The notes under the pieces were generated by a model that was not told the origin of the DNA, did no database searches, and saw only the letters and a list, made by a program, of their open reading frames with translations. Below are positions 15,690 to 24,486 of a stretch of 64,000 bases of DNA, one piece after another; position 1 is the first letter of the stretch; each line of letters begins with the position of its first letter. The position numbers and the translations under genes were made by a program. The stretch spans positions 62,001 to 126,000 of the forward strand of contig NZ_NPKR01000010.1 of assembly GCF_008329535.1 (NCBI RefSeq), given 5' to 3'. This stretch comes from Mycolicibacterium sp. P1-18 (GTDB lineage: Bacteria; Actinomycetota; Actinomycetes; Mycobacteriales; Mycobacteriaceae).

Positions 15690-17114
15690 GTGAGGGCGGA
15701 ACGCGTCGTCGTCGTCGGTGGCGGTTTCAGCGGTGCGATGTGCGCGGTGAACCTCACCAGGCTCAGCCAGCATCCCCTGCACGTCACCGTGGTCGACGAC
15801 CGTGGTTCGGTTGGGCGAGGTGTCGCCTACGGCGTGCGCCGGCCCGAGTACCTGCTCAACGTGGCCGCGCGCAACATGTCCGCGCTTCCCGACGAGCCCG
15901 ACCACTTCCTGCAATGGCTGCAGACCCGGGCCGAGTTCGAGCTGACCCCGGAAGTCGAACTGCGGGAACGCTTCATCCCGCGCCAGATCTACGGCGACTA
16001 CCTGCGGTCGATCGTGCAGCATCACCTGCAGAGCCCCGGTGAACTGACCTTCGCCACTTCAGAATTCGTCACCGGAGTGGCGGTCGACGTCGAACCCGCC
16101 GGATCGGGGTGCCGGGTCCACCTGGCCGAAGGATCCCTCCTGGAGGCGGACCGCGTGGTGCTGGCCACCGGCAACGAGCCACCCGCGCCCCTACCCGGCA
16201 GCGAGGAACTCGTGGAGCACCCCGCCTGGGTCGGCAACCCCTGGCAGGCCTGGGAGACGCGCCTCCCCCCGATGGACGGCGCCGTCGTCATCCTCGGTAC
16301 CGGCCTGTCCGCGGTCGACGCCATCGTCACCCTCCGCGAACTGGGCTGGCTGGGCCGCATCCACGCGGTGTCGCGCCACGGGTGGTTTCCCCACGCCCAC
16401 TTCCGTGGCATCGAATACCCCGAGTTTCCGCCGCGGGGAGTAGATCTCGCCGAGTTGTGTCTCCGCGACCTGCACACCCTCGTCACCGAGCACTGCGCGG
16501 CGTTGCACGAACGCAACGCCAACCCCGCGATCATCGTCGACAAGCTTCGCCCGCACACACAGCGGATCTGGAGTGGCTTCACCAAGGATGAGCGGCTGAC
16601 CTTCGCGAAGCAGCATGCCGCCCGCTGGAACGTGTTCCGGCACCGCATCGCACCGGTGATCCACGCTCAGGTCACCGGCTCGCAACTCACCGGGCAGCTC
16701 CAGGTCCACGCCTCGAGCATCGCCAAGGTGACGGCGGCGGGCGACCGGATCGACGTCCAGATGGATGACGGCTCATCGTTGTCCGGCGATCTGGTGATCA
16801 ACGCGACGGGTCCGTCGACGAGATTCAGCGCCACTCGGTCGGTGCTGCTGCGGAACCTCCTGCGCCGAGGCGCGGTGGCACCCGACGACACCGACATGGG
16901 AGTCCGGGTCGGCGCCGACCACACGGTGGTGGACGCCGCGGGGGAGCGGTCACCATGGCTACTCGCAGTCGGTCCGATGCTTCGTGGGACGTACTGGGAG
17001 ACCGTCGCGGTGCCCGAACTGCGTTCTCAGGCAAGGCGAGTGGCCGAAACCGTGCTCGGCGCCGCGCCCGACGCATACGGCGACGCACAACCCCAGCTCG
17101 AGTACATGATCTGA
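15690..17114 (+). CDS. FAD/NAD(P)-binding oxidoreductase
   Basis: A 474-residue flavoprotein of the HI0933-unlike FAD-NAD(P)-binding family. It has an N-terminal Rossmann motif VVVVGGGFSGAMCAVNL, then GRGVAYGVRRPEYLLNVAA typical of the family, a second dinucleotide motif VVILGTGLSAVDAI near residue 200, and DLVINATGPS near 370. It may be an NAD(P)H-dependent flavin enzyme or hydroxylase; the substrate is unknown. GTG start 19 bases after the exporter, so it is possibly in the same operon. Confidence 0.85.
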   Translation: MRAERVVVVGGGFSGAMCAVNLTRLSQHPLHVTVVDDRGSVGRGVAYGVRRPEYLLNVAARNMSALPDEPDHFLQWLQTRAEFELTPEVELRERFIPRQIYGDYLRSIVQHHLQSPGELTFATSEFVTGVAVDVEPAGSGCRVHLAEGSLLEADRVVLATGNEPPAPLPGSEELVEHPAWVGNPWQAWETRLPPMDGAVVILGTGLSAVDAIVTLRELGWLGRIHAVSRHGWFPHAHFRGIEYPEFPPRGVDLAELCLRDLHTLVTEHCAALHERNANPAIIVDKLRPHTQRIWSGFTKDERLTFAKQHAARWNVFRHRIAPVIHAQVTGSQLTGQLQVHASSIAKVTAAGDRIDVQMDDGSSLSGDLVINATGPSTRFSATRSVLLRNLLRRGAVAPDDTDMGVRVGADHTVVDAAGERSPWLLAVGPMLRGTYWETVAVPELRSQARRVAETVLGAAPDAYGDAQPQLEYMI

Positions 17115-17120
17115 GTTCGC

Positions 17121-17864
17121 TCAGCGTGGATTGCGTTCCCCGGCCTCGACGGCGACGTCCAGCCGATTCTGTGCCGGCGCCACCGGACACGTCGCGAAGT
17201 CGGTGAACGAGCACGGCAAGTTGGCCGCCTTGTTGAAGTCCAGTGTCACCGTTCCGTCGGCGTCCGGTTCGGCGACCGACAGCGACCGCGCCCCCGGATA
17301 GGTGGTCACGCCACTCGTCGCGTCGGTGAACAGGATGTGCAGTCCACCCGATCCGCGGCCGAAGACGACGAGGCGCCGCCAGACGCCGGCGAGCGTGAAG
17401 TCGACGACCCCGACGGCGTCGTGGTGATGTTCGAGTCCCTCGACGACGGCACCCGTGGTCACCGTCGTGGCCTTCTCGTAGGGAGTGAACCTGCCGGCGA
17501 CGACCCAACTTTCGCTCGGTGGGTACGTCGGGATGCCGCGGTAGGCCGCCAGGTGCGGGGACTTCGGATCGTGGACCCGCAGCGCGACCGAGCCCGTACG
17601 GCGGATGACCTCGATGCGTCGCTCACCGTCCTCCACCAGCAGCCCCGGTGCGCCTTCGGCCGGCTCGAGGCGCTCGACCCCGTCGACGCCCTCGACGAAC
17701 ACCGCGTCGGCGTCGGCGCGCCAGCGTCCAGGAAGATCGGCGACGCTTTCGAACTCGTCGGTGAGCCAGTACAAGCCGGTAATGCTGACCCAGCCGAGCG
17801 GGTCGCCGAAGTACCGCTCACGCTCGGCGTGCCATTGCGACCACTCCGTCTCGACCGTGGTCAC
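17121..17864 (-). CDS. DUF1684 family protein
   Basis: The 247-residue protein matches DUF1684: WVSITGLYWL near residue 25, SGGLHILFTDATSG and the C-terminal signature TVTLDFNKAANLPCSFTDFA. The family has no established activity; its beta-rich fold and conserved Asn, Cys and Thr suggest an enzyme. It is cytoplasmic (no signal peptide). Its GTG start overlaps the stop of the dodecin gene (GTGA), so the two are co-translated. Confidence 0.85.
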   Translation of the reverse strand: MTTVETEWSQWHAERERYFGDPLGWVSITGLYWLTDEFESVADLPGRWRADADAVFVEGVDGVERLEPAEGAPGLLVEDGERRIEVIRRTGSVALRVHDPKSPHLAAYRGIPTYPPSESWVVAGRFTPYEKATTVTTGAVVEGLEHHHDAVGVVDFTLAGVWRRLVVFGRGSGGLHILFTDATSGVTTYPGARSLSVAEPDADGTVTLDFNKAANLPCSFTDFATCPVAPAQNRLDVAVEAGERNPR

Positions 17865-18079
17865 GCGTCACCCTCTCCGAGCCGGAAGCCGACCTTGAGG
17901 GTCACCTGGAAGTGCGCCACCTGACCGTCCTCGAGTTCGCCGCGAACCGACTGCACTTCGAACCAGTCGAGTCCACGCAGCGTCTTGGAGGCTCGGCTGA
18001 TTCCGTTGCGGATGGCAGCGTCGACTCCGTCGGGTGAGGTGCCGACGATCTCGACGATCCGGTACGTGTGCTCGCTCAT
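17861..18079 (-). CDS. Dodecin family flavin-binding protein
   Basis: The 72-residue protein MSEHTYRIVEIVGTSPDGVD continues with the dodecin pattern (GISRASKTLRGLDWFEV then a strand ending HFQVTLKVGFRL). Dodecins form hollow 12-mers that store or buffer FMN/FAD or CoA. The Trp in LDWFEV is the residue that stacks on flavin. Start ATG 18079 has GGAGA six bases upstream; the longer frame is 5' leader. It is the first gene of a two-gene operon with the DUF1684 gene. Confidence 0.93.
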   Translation of the reverse strand: MSEHTYRIVEIVGTSPDGVDAAIRNGISRASKTLRGLDWFEVQSVRGELEDGQVAHFQVTLKVGFRLGEGDA

Positions 18080-18293
18080 GGCGTCTCCCTTGGTGCGTCG
18101 TGTCTCTTGAGTGAACCTCATGTGGCCGATCCTGTACAGCTTCGAACCATCGTGATTGGAACGGCTGAACCGTGCCCGGGGCCTACTGCTTGATGTCAAA
18201 GTGGTTGTAACCCAACCCCTTCAGAGCCGTCGTTTGCCGCGTCCCCGGTAGTCGTCGACGGCGTGGTGAGAGCTTCCGTCATCCCCTCGTGGC

Positions 18294-18299
18294 TAGTCT
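18294..18299 (+). promoter_or_regulatory. Candidate -10 element of a leaderless small-protein transcript
   Basis: TAGTCT fits the mycobacterial TANNNT -10 and ends six bases before ATG 18306, the spacing expected if transcription starts on the start codon. No Shine-Dalgarno is present. Confidence 0.45.
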
Positions 18300-18305
18300 C
18301 GCGGC

Positions 18306-18440
18306 ATGACCGAAGTGGAGCGCTTCGCCGTCTGGTGGAAGCAGAGCTCGTGGCACGCCTGGTGGCCCTGGGTCGTGCTCGCCGTGGGCATCGCGATCGT
18401 CACGGTCGGTGGCGTTCTGTTCAGTCCAGCAAGCCCTTGA
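18306..18440 (+). CDS. Tryptophan-rich 44-residue membrane protein
   Basis: The open frame ATG 18306 to TGA 18440 encodes 44 residues: a polar start MTEVERFAVWWKQ, a Trp-rich stretch with six Trp between residues 10 and 22, then one membrane segment (about 22-38). A -10-like TAGTCT is correctly placed for a leaderless mRNA, and the stop is ten bases before the ATG of the DszA-like monooxygenase. I recognise no homologue. It is probably a real co-transcribed microprotein, but expression is unproven. Confidence 0.55.
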   Translation: MTEVERFAVWWKQSSWHAWWPWVVLAVGIAIVTVGGVLFSPASP

Positions 18441-18450
18441 GGGGAACATC

Positions 18451-19881
18451 ATGCCCAAGCCGTCGAACGATCGTCCGCTGCTGTACTCGGCGTTCGTGAT
18501 GAACACCCCGTCGCACGTCCTCCACGGCCTCTGGCGTGACCCGGCGGCGGCCAATCACGAGATCAACTCCTTGGAGCACTGGGTCGACCTGGCTAGGTAT
18601 CTCGACGGCGCGGGCTACGACCTGATGTTCTTCGCCGACGTGAGCGGTCTGCGATCACCCTGGAACGGTTCCTACGAACTGGTGGCGCGGGAGGGCATGC
18701 AGATCCCGACGAACGATCCGTCGGTGTTGATCTCCGCGCTTGCGACCGCCACCAAGAATTTGGGGCTGGTCTACACCAGTTCGATCGCGCAGAGCCTGCC
18801 GTTCGACTTCGCCCGGCGCATCTCCACGCTGGATCACTACACCCGTGGACGCGTGGGCTGGAACATCGTGACGAGCTTCTCGGACAACACCTATCGCAAC
18901 TACGGCCACGACAAGCTCGTCGAGCACAACCTGCGCTACGAGATCGCCGAGGAGTACGTCGACGTCCTCTACAAGCTGTGGGAGGGGTCGTGGGACGAGG
19001 ACGCGCTGCGTGCCGACAAGCAGGCCGGCGTGCACGCGGACGCAGAAAGGATTCACAAGATCAACCACGTCGGCGAGCACTTCTCGGTGGAGGGCCCGCA
19101 CTTCGTGACACCGTCGCCCCAGCGCGTCCCGGTGCTCTTTCAGGCCGGCGCGTCACCGGTGGGGCAGCGCTTCTCGGCGCGCAACGCCGAGGGAGTGTTC
19201 ATCTCCAGCCCGGATCCCGAGTCGGCGCGCGGGCTGATCGACGAGACCCGAGCACTGGCAGCGGATTACGGGCGCGACCCGTACGACGTGAAGTTCTTCC
19301 AGGGTCTCTCGCTAGTGGTGGGCCGCACGTCCGAGGAAGCCAGGGAGAAGGAAGCGCGGATCGAGCAGCTGTCCAGCGTCGAGGGCGTGCTATGCCACAT
19401 CCTGGGTGACGCGGGCATCGACGCCGGGGCGCTGCCGCTGGACACTCCGCTGTCGGACCTCGGCGAGTTCCGGGGCATCCAGGGCTGGATCCGTTGGGCG
19501 GGCGAGGCCGCGGGAGATGCCGAGCCCACGATCAACGATCTGGGCCGCGCCTTCGAGCGCAGCAGTCGCATCGTCGGCTCGCCCACCGAGATAGCCGACA
19601 AGCTGGAGGAGTGGCGCGACGCCGGCATCGACGGGGTCAACGTCTTCCACGCCGTCCGGCCCGGGACCTTCTCCGACATCGCCGAATTGTTGTTCCCCGA
19701 ACTGCGCAAGCGTGGACTGCTCGGTGACGACAAGTCGGGGACGTTGCGGCACAAGCTGTCTCGCGGGGGCCCGGACCGCCTGCCCGCCACTCACCCGGCC
19801 GCAAAGTACCGCGGCGCGTTCACCGACAACTCGTTGGCGGACAAGGTCGCCGAGCCACTGACGTTGCCCGCCCGGGTGTAG
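18451..19881 (+). CDS. FMN-dependent LLM-class monooxygenase (NtaA/SnaA/DszA family)
   Basis: A 476-residue luciferase-like (beta/alpha)8 flavin monooxygenase. Family hallmarks are the N-terminal AFVMNTPSHVLHGLWRDP, SLEHWVDLARYLDGAGYDLM, HYTRGRVGWNIVTS and VPVLFQAGASPVGQRF. The group oxidises sulfones, aminopolycarboxylates and similar compounds with FMNH2 from a separate reductase, which is not seen nearby. ATG 18451 preceded by GAGGGG is the start. The closest functional guess is sulfur or xenobiotic compound oxidation; the substrate is unknown. Confidence 0.88.
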   Translation: MPKPSNDRPLLYSAFVMNTPSHVLHGLWRDPAAANHEINSLEHWVDLARYLDGAGYDLMFFADVSGLRSPWNGSYELVAREGMQIPTNDPSVLISALATATKNLGLVYTSSIAQSLPFDFARRISTLDHYTRGRVGWNIVTSFSDNTYRNYGHDKLVEHNLRYEIAEEYVDVLYKLWEGSWDEDALRADKQAGVHADAERIHKINHVGEHFSVEGPHFVTPSPQRVPVLFQAGASPVGQRFSARNAEGVFISSPDPESARGLIDETRALAADYGRDPYDVKFFQGLSLVVGRTSEEAREKEARIEQLSSVEGVLCHILGDAGIDAGALPLDTPLSDLGEFRGIQGWIRWAGEAAGDAEPTINDLGRAFERSSRIVGSPTEIADKLEEWRDAGIDGVNVFHAVRPGTFSDIAELLFPELRKRGLLGDDKSGTLRHKLSRGGPDRLPATHPAAKYRGAFTDNSLADKVAEPLTLPARV

Positions 19882-19884
19882 CGA

Positions 19885-20379
19885 CTACCCAAGGGCGGTG
19901 TCGTCGCGACCGACGATCGTCTCCACCGCGCCGCGCAGCTTCTCGAGCTCCTGACGTTGCTCGTCGGAGTAGTCGCGTGCGGTGTCGTCCAGCACGCAGA
20001 CCGTGCCGATCACGTCGCCCGCCGGGCCGTGAACGGCCAGACCCAGATAGTTGTGCAGGCCGAACTCCTTCTCGTCCTCGTTGCCCGCGAACGTCTCGTC
20101 GGTGCGCGAGTCGCGGACGAAGAGGTCGGCGTCCGTGTCGACGATGCGCTCGCAGTACAGCGGCACCCGGCTGGCGTCCTCGCCGGCCTTCTTGCCTGCC
20201 GCGCCCACGGTGTAGTGCTTGGTGGCCTCGCCCGCGGTGGCCGCGACGACCATCGAGTCGGGTTCGGAGCGCATCACCAGGAGGGACTTCACCCCGAGCA
20301 ATTCGGCCACCCGCTCGAATTCGGGAGTGAGGGCGGCCAAGCCGTCGGTGGTGTCGGTGCGATGGGGTTCGGAGGTCAT
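19885..20379 (-). CDS. GAF-domain protein
   Basis: The 164-residue protein is essentially one GAF domain: YCERIVDTDADLFVRDSR, NEDEKEFGLHNYLGLAVHG and GDVIGTVCVLDDTARDYSDE match the small stand-alone GAF sensors (similar to the N-terminal part of cyanobacterial or redox-sensing kinases). There is no output domain. It is convergent with the monooxygenase (three bases apart) and divergent from the DUF222 gene, whose SOS promoter starts about 30 bases away. ATG 20379 is used; the longer frame runs into that promoter. Confidence 0.85.
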   Translation of the reverse strand: MTSEPHRTDTTDGLAALTPEFERVAELLGVKSLLVMRSEPDSMVVAATAGEATKHYTVGAAGKKAGEDASRVPLYCERIVDTDADLFVRDSRTDETFAGNEDEKEFGLHNYLGLAVHGPAGDVIGTVCVLDDTARDYSDEQRQELEKLRGAVETIVGRDDTALG

Positions 20380-20411
20380 GAATCGATGATGCCCGTGTCG
20401 GCCGCTCCGTG

Positions 20412-20432
20412 TACTATCGAACACATGTTCGA
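20412..20432 (+). promoter_or_regulatory. -10 element and LexA (SOS) box overlapping a leaderless start
   Basis: TACTAT (20412-20417) fits the TANNNT -10 and ends seven bases before ATG 20425. TCGAACACATGTTCGA at 20417-20432 is an exact match to the mycobacterial LexA box TCGAAC-N4-GTTCGA and extends to a perfect 9-2-9 palindrome (20415-20434). LexA bound here would cover both the start site of transcription and the start codon. Confidence 0.85.
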
Positions 20433-21687
20433 TACGGTGGACGAGGCGGGGTTGGTCGACCGCATCGCCGCGCTCGAACGCGCCAAGTGCGCCGCCGCCG
20501 CCGAGCAAGCCGTGCTGACCGCCCGACTCGACACCGCCCGCCGGGAACGCGAAGCCGCCGCCGGGGTGCCCGCCGCCAAACGCGGCAAGGGCCTGGCCAG
20601 TGAGATCGCCCTGGCCCGGCACGACTCCCCGAATCGCGGTGGGCGCCACCTCGGTTTCGCCCGCGCCCTGGTGAACGAGATGCCTCACACCCTGGCCGCA
20701 CTGCGGGCCGGGCTGCTGTCTGAGTGGCGGGCCACGGTGATCGTCCGGGAATCGGCGTGCCTGTCCGTGGAGGACCGCCGGGTGCTGGATGCCCGGATGT
20801 GCGCCCACCAGGCCAGCCTGGAGGGCAAGGGCGACAAACGCATCGAGGCCGACGCCAAGGCCATCGCCTACGAACTCGACCCGCACGCCGTCCTCGACCG
20901 AGCCGTCCGCGCCGAAACCGAACGCACGGTCTGGGTGCGCCCCGCCCCCGACGCCATGACCTACGTGACCGCCCTGCTGCCCATGCCCCAGGGCGTCGCG
21001 GTCTACGCCGCCCTGCGCCGCGAAGCCGACACCTGCGGCGACGGCCGCCCCCGCGGCCAGGTCATGGCCGACACCCTCGTCGAACGCGTCACCGGCCGCC
21101 CCGCCGAGGTACCCGTCCCCGTCGCCGTCGACCTGGTCATCAGCGACGAGACCCTGCTCGGCGGAGACCAAGCCCCGGCCCGGGTCCCCGGCTACGGCCC
21201 CATCCCCGCCGCCGTCGCGTGCCACCTGGTCAACCGCGCCGCCGACGACGACCGCTCCCAGGCGACCTTGCGGCGGCTGTACCGCCACCCCGACTCCGGT
21301 GCCCTCATCGCCATGGAATCCCGCGCCCGCGCCTTCCCCAAGGGGCTGGCCCGCTTCATCGCCGTCCGCGACGACACCTGCCGCACCCCCTACTGCGACG
21401 CCCCCATCCGCCACACCGACCACGCCGTCGACCACGCCGCCGGCGGACCCACCACCGCACTCAACGGACGAGGCAACTGCGCGGCCTGCAACTACGACAA
21501 ACAAGCCCCCGGCTGGCACGTCTCCACCCACCACGACCCAGATGGCACCCACCACAGCGACGTCATCACCCCCACCGGCGCCCGCCACCACAGCACCGCA
21601 CCACCACTACCCGGCAGGCCCACACATCGCCGCAGCATCGTCGAAGTCGCCTTCGCCGACCACCTCGCCTGGCGCAACGCCGCCTGA
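20425..21687 (+). CDS. DUF222 / HNH endonuclease signature protein (13E12 repeat family)
   Basis: The 420-residue protein has an N-terminal helical DUF222 domain (about residues 1-280) and a C-terminal HNH region: CRTPYCDAPIRHTDHAVDH, then NGRGNCAACNYDKQAPGW. This is the mycobacterial 13E12 family, multicopy in many genomes and with SOS-induced members in M. tuberculosis. The ATG has no ribosome site but lies seven bases after a -10 element and inside a LexA box, so the mRNA is probably leaderless and DNA-damage induced. HNH suggests a nuclease, but activity of the family is unproven. Codons are strongly C-ending throughout. Confidence 0.9.
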   Translation: MFDTVDEAGLVDRIAALERAKCAAAAEQAVLTARLDTARREREAAAGVPAAKRGKGLASEIALARHDSPNRGGRHLGFARALVNEMPHTLAALRAGLLSEWRATVIVRESACLSVEDRRVLDARMCAHQASLEGKGDKRIEADAKAIAYELDPHAVLDRAVRAETERTVWVRPAPDAMTYVTALLPMPQGVAVYAALRREADTCGDGRPRGQVMADTLVERVTGRPAEVPVPVAVDLVISDETLLGGDQAPARVPGYGPIPAAVACHLVNRAADDDRSQATLRRLYRHPDSGALIAMESRARAFPKGLARFIAVRDDTCRTPYCDAPIRHTDHAVDHAAGGPTTALNGRGNCAACNYDKQAPGWHVSTHHDPDGTHHSDVITPTGARHHSTAPPLPGRPTHRRSIVEVAFADHLAWRNAA

Positions 21688-21798
21688 TCGATTCCCACTG
21701 ATCGCAACCGTCGGTGCGGCGCCGGGAGCGCCCTATGTTTCAGAGACATTGCGTGGTCGACAGACGTTGAGCCACGCCACTTCTGAGATGAGGCATCC

Positions 21799-22431
21799 AT
21801 GACCGACCTTGCCATCAGGGAGCCGTCGGCGCCCACGCTCGACGGCCCGCCGGCCGCCCCGACGCGGGAGGGCAACCCCGGGCTCCTGGCTTTGCCCCTG
21901 GTGATCGCCGGAGGTTTCGGGTTGGGCTTCACCAACACCGGCATCGTCGACGTCGCCGCGGCTGCGGTGCCGATCCTGTTGTCGGCCACCTCGATCGGAC
22001 TCCTCCTGGCGACCATCTGGGCGGCTGCGCTGGGCCAGAACGTCAACGCCACGGTGTACGGAGTCTTCTTCGGCTTCTATGCCAGCTACGCCGTGCTGTC
22101 CCTCGGTCTGACCCACGACTGGTTCGGCATCACCGCCGCCGAGGCGGGACCGACGACGGCCCTGTGGCTTGGCAGCTGGCTGTTGACCATCGGCCTGCTC
22201 ACCGTGCTGGTGCTCCGGCTGCCGTGGACGTATCCGCTGCTACTCGGCATCGTCGACGTCGCGCTGGTACTGCTGCTCGTCGGCAACCTGACCGGCAGCA
22301 CCGCGGCCACCCACGCGGGCGGTTGGTTCGTCTTCGCCTTCGTTGCGCTGGTGGGCTACTACTACGTCGCCGCGCTGTGGGAGGAGACCGGGGGCCGCGC
22401 GCTGCCCCTCGGCCGTCCGCTCGTCGCCTGA
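21799..22431 (+). CDS. Acetate/succinate transporter, GPR1/FUN34/YaaH (SatP) family
   Basis: The 210-residue protein has six membrane segments and the family signature NPGLLALPLVIAGGFGLGF near residue 26 (variant of the NPAPLGL motif), with FFGFYASYAVLSLGLTHDW and the C-terminal YYYVAALWEE. SatP-like proteins carry acetate, succinate or ammonia-related substrates. The 111-base gap upstream of it probably holds its promoter. Substrate cannot be told from sequence alone. Confidence 0.82.
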   Translation: MTDLAIREPSAPTLDGPPAAPTREGNPGLLALPLVIAGGFGLGFTNTGIVDVAAAAVPILLSATSIGLLLATIWAAALGQNVNATVYGVFFGFYASYAVLSLGLTHDWFGITAAEAGPTTALWLGSWLLTIGLLTVLVLRLPWTYPLLLGIVDVALVLLLVGNLTGSTAATHAGGWFVFAFVALVGYYYVAALWEETGGRALPLGRPLVA

Positions 22432-22437
22432 GTCAGC

Positions 22438-24453
22438 TCACATCGGCGCGTTCGCGGGCTGGAAGACACCCGTGCTGTCGGCTTCCTCCTCGGCGCGGAT
22501 CACGTGCACCACGGCGTTGATCAACGCCAGGTGGGTGAACGCCTGCGGGAAGTTGCCGAGGTGGCGCCCGGTGCGCGGCTCTATCTCCTCGGCGTAGAGG
22601 TGCAGCGAGCTGGCGAACGACAGCAGCCGCTCGCACAGGTGCTTGGCCCGGCTGATCTCGCCGATCTCGACCAACGCTGACACCAGCCAGAACGAACAGA
22701 TCGTGAACGAGCCCTCCTCGCCGGAGAGGCCGTCGTCGGTCTCCTCGGTGCGGTAGCGCAGGACGAGCCCGTCCTCGGTGAGTTCGTCGGCGATCGCCAA
22801 CACCGTCGCCCGCACGCGCGGATCGTCGGGGGGCAGGAAGCGCACCAACGGCACCAGCAGCAGTGACGCGTCGAGCGCGTCGTGCCCGTAGCGCTGGGTG
22901 AGCGCGCCGCGGTGATCCACGCCGTGGGCCAGGATGTCGGCCTTGATCTCCTCGGCGATGACCCGCCACTGCTGGGCGTAGCTCTTCTCGCCCTGCAGAT
23001 CGGCCAGCTTGGAGCCGCGATCCAACGCCACCCAGCACATTACCTTGCTGGAGGTGAAGTGCTGCGGCTCGCCACGGACCTCCCAGATGCCGCGGTCGGG
23101 CTCACGCCAGTGCTTGATGGCCTCCTCGACCTGCAGCTTGAGCACCGGCCACAGCGTCTCCGGGATCTGCTCGCGGGACTTGGCGTGCAGATACACCGAG
23201 TCCAGCATCGAACCCCAAATGTCGTGCTGCATCTGGTCGTACGCGCCGTTGCCGATGCGCACCGGCCGCGAGTTGTCGTACCCCGACAGGTGGTTCAGCT
23301 CTTCCTCGACGAGGCTGCGTTCCCCGCCGACGCCGTACATCACCTGCAGCGGATGGCGTTCGCCGTTGTTCGCCCCGGACACGTCGGCGATGAACGAGAA
23401 GAAGTCGTCGGCCTCGCGGTCCAACCCCAGGGTGTAGAGCCCCCACAGCGCGAACGTCGAGTCCCGAATCCACGAGTACCGGTAGTCCCAATTGCGTTCG
23501 CCCTGAGGCGTTTCCGGCAACGACGTGGTGCTGGCTGCCAGGAGCGCGCCGGTGGGGGAGTACGTCAGGCCCTTCAGGGTCAACGCGCTGCGCTGCAGGT
23601 AGGACCGCCACGGGTGGTCGGGGAAGTCGCCGATGTTGATCCACTGGCGCCACGACTCGCTGGTCTTCCACATCTTGTCCGACGCCTCTTCGAACGTCTG
23701 CGGCGCCGGATGCCCCGACCAGCTCAGGGCGACGAAGACGTTGTCGCCCTCGGTGAGTCGGGTCCGCGCCCGCGCCTCGTGGCCTTCGAGGCCGATGCGC
23801 AGATTGGTGGTCAACCGCAGCGTCGGGTGGGCTTCGGGGTTCTTGCTCGACCGGGCGATCGCCTCGCCGTAGGCCTGCGCGGAGTACTCCCACGTCGCCG
23901 GCTCGCGGTGGTAGTCGAACGCCGGCTCGCAGCTCATCACGAGTTCCACGACCCCGCTGACGCAGCGGACGGTGCGCAGCAGGATGTGTTCGGCGTCCCA
24001 GTCCATCGGGGTGCGGCGGTGCGTGCGCGACCGGGTGTCCAGGTCGTGCCAAGGACCCATCACCAAGGCGTCGCGCACGATCAGCCATCCGGTGTGGGTC
24101 TGCCAGGTGGTCTCCATGATGAGGCTGCCCGGCAGATACCGGCGGGCCGACGGCACCGTCACGCCGTACGGCGCCAAACGGAAGTGGCCGGCCCCGCGGT
24201 CGAGGATCGCGCCGAACACGCTCGGCGAATCCGGGCGCGGCACGCACAACCACTCGACCGAACCGGCCGAGGAGATCAGGCAGGTGTTCTCGCAGTCGGA
24301 CAGGAAGCTGTAGTCCGCGATCGGTGGAAACGGGTTTCGCAGCGGCCCGCTGGGGGCGTAGGGCACCGGCGCGGTGACGGTGTACGGCGCCTCCGGCACG
24401 TGGTCGACGTCGTCGGATGAGCCGTTGCTGGACCCAGCTTGCTGCAGAACCAT
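22438..24453 (-). CDS. treH: Glycoside hydrolase family 15 trehalase
   Basis: The 671-residue protein has an N-terminal beta domain (IADYSFLSDCENTCLISSAG) and a GH15 (alpha/alpha)6 barrel with the catalytic-site signature GERNWDYRYSWIRDSTF and the later catalytic region GALTQRYGHDALDASLLLVP. Its closest known relative is the mycobacterial trehalase (Rv2402/MSMEG_4535), which splits trehalose to glucose. It lacks a signal peptide, consistent with recycling cytoplasmic trehalose. Other GH15 members act on starch, but this N-terminal arrangement is the trehalase one. It is convergent with the SatP-like gene. Confidence 0.88.
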   Translation of the reverse strand: MVLQQAGSSNGSSDDVDHVPEAPYTVTAPVPYAPSGPLRNPFPPIADYSFLSDCENTCLISSAGSVEWLCVPRPDSPSVFGAILDRGAGHFRLAPYGVTVPSARRYLPGSLIMETTWQTHTGWLIVRDALVMGPWHDLDTRSRTHRRTPMDWDAEHILLRTVRCVSGVVELVMSCEPAFDYHREPATWEYSAQAYGEAIARSSKNPEAHPTLRLTTNLRIGLEGHEARARTRLTEGDNVFVALSWSGHPAPQTFEEASDKMWKTSESWRQWINIGDFPDHPWRSYLQRSALTLKGLTYSPTGALLAASTTSLPETPQGERNWDYRYSWIRDSTFALWGLYTLGLDREADDFFSFIADVSGANNGERHPLQVMYGVGGERSLVEEELNHLSGYDNSRPVRIGNGAYDQMQHDIWGSMLDSVYLHAKSREQIPETLWPVLKLQVEEAIKHWREPDRGIWEVRGEPQHFTSSKVMCWVALDRGSKLADLQGEKSYAQQWRVIAEEIKADILAHGVDHRGALTQRYGHDALDASLLLVPLVRFLPPDDPRVRATVLAIADELTEDGLVLRYRTEETDDGLSGEEGSFTICSFWLVSALVEIGEISRAKHLCERLLSFASSLHLYAEEIEPRTGRHLGNFPQAFTHLALINAVVHVIRAEEEADSTGVFQPANAPM

Positions 24454-24486
24454 CCCGACATCATCGACTGACCGGGCCTCCGGCGT

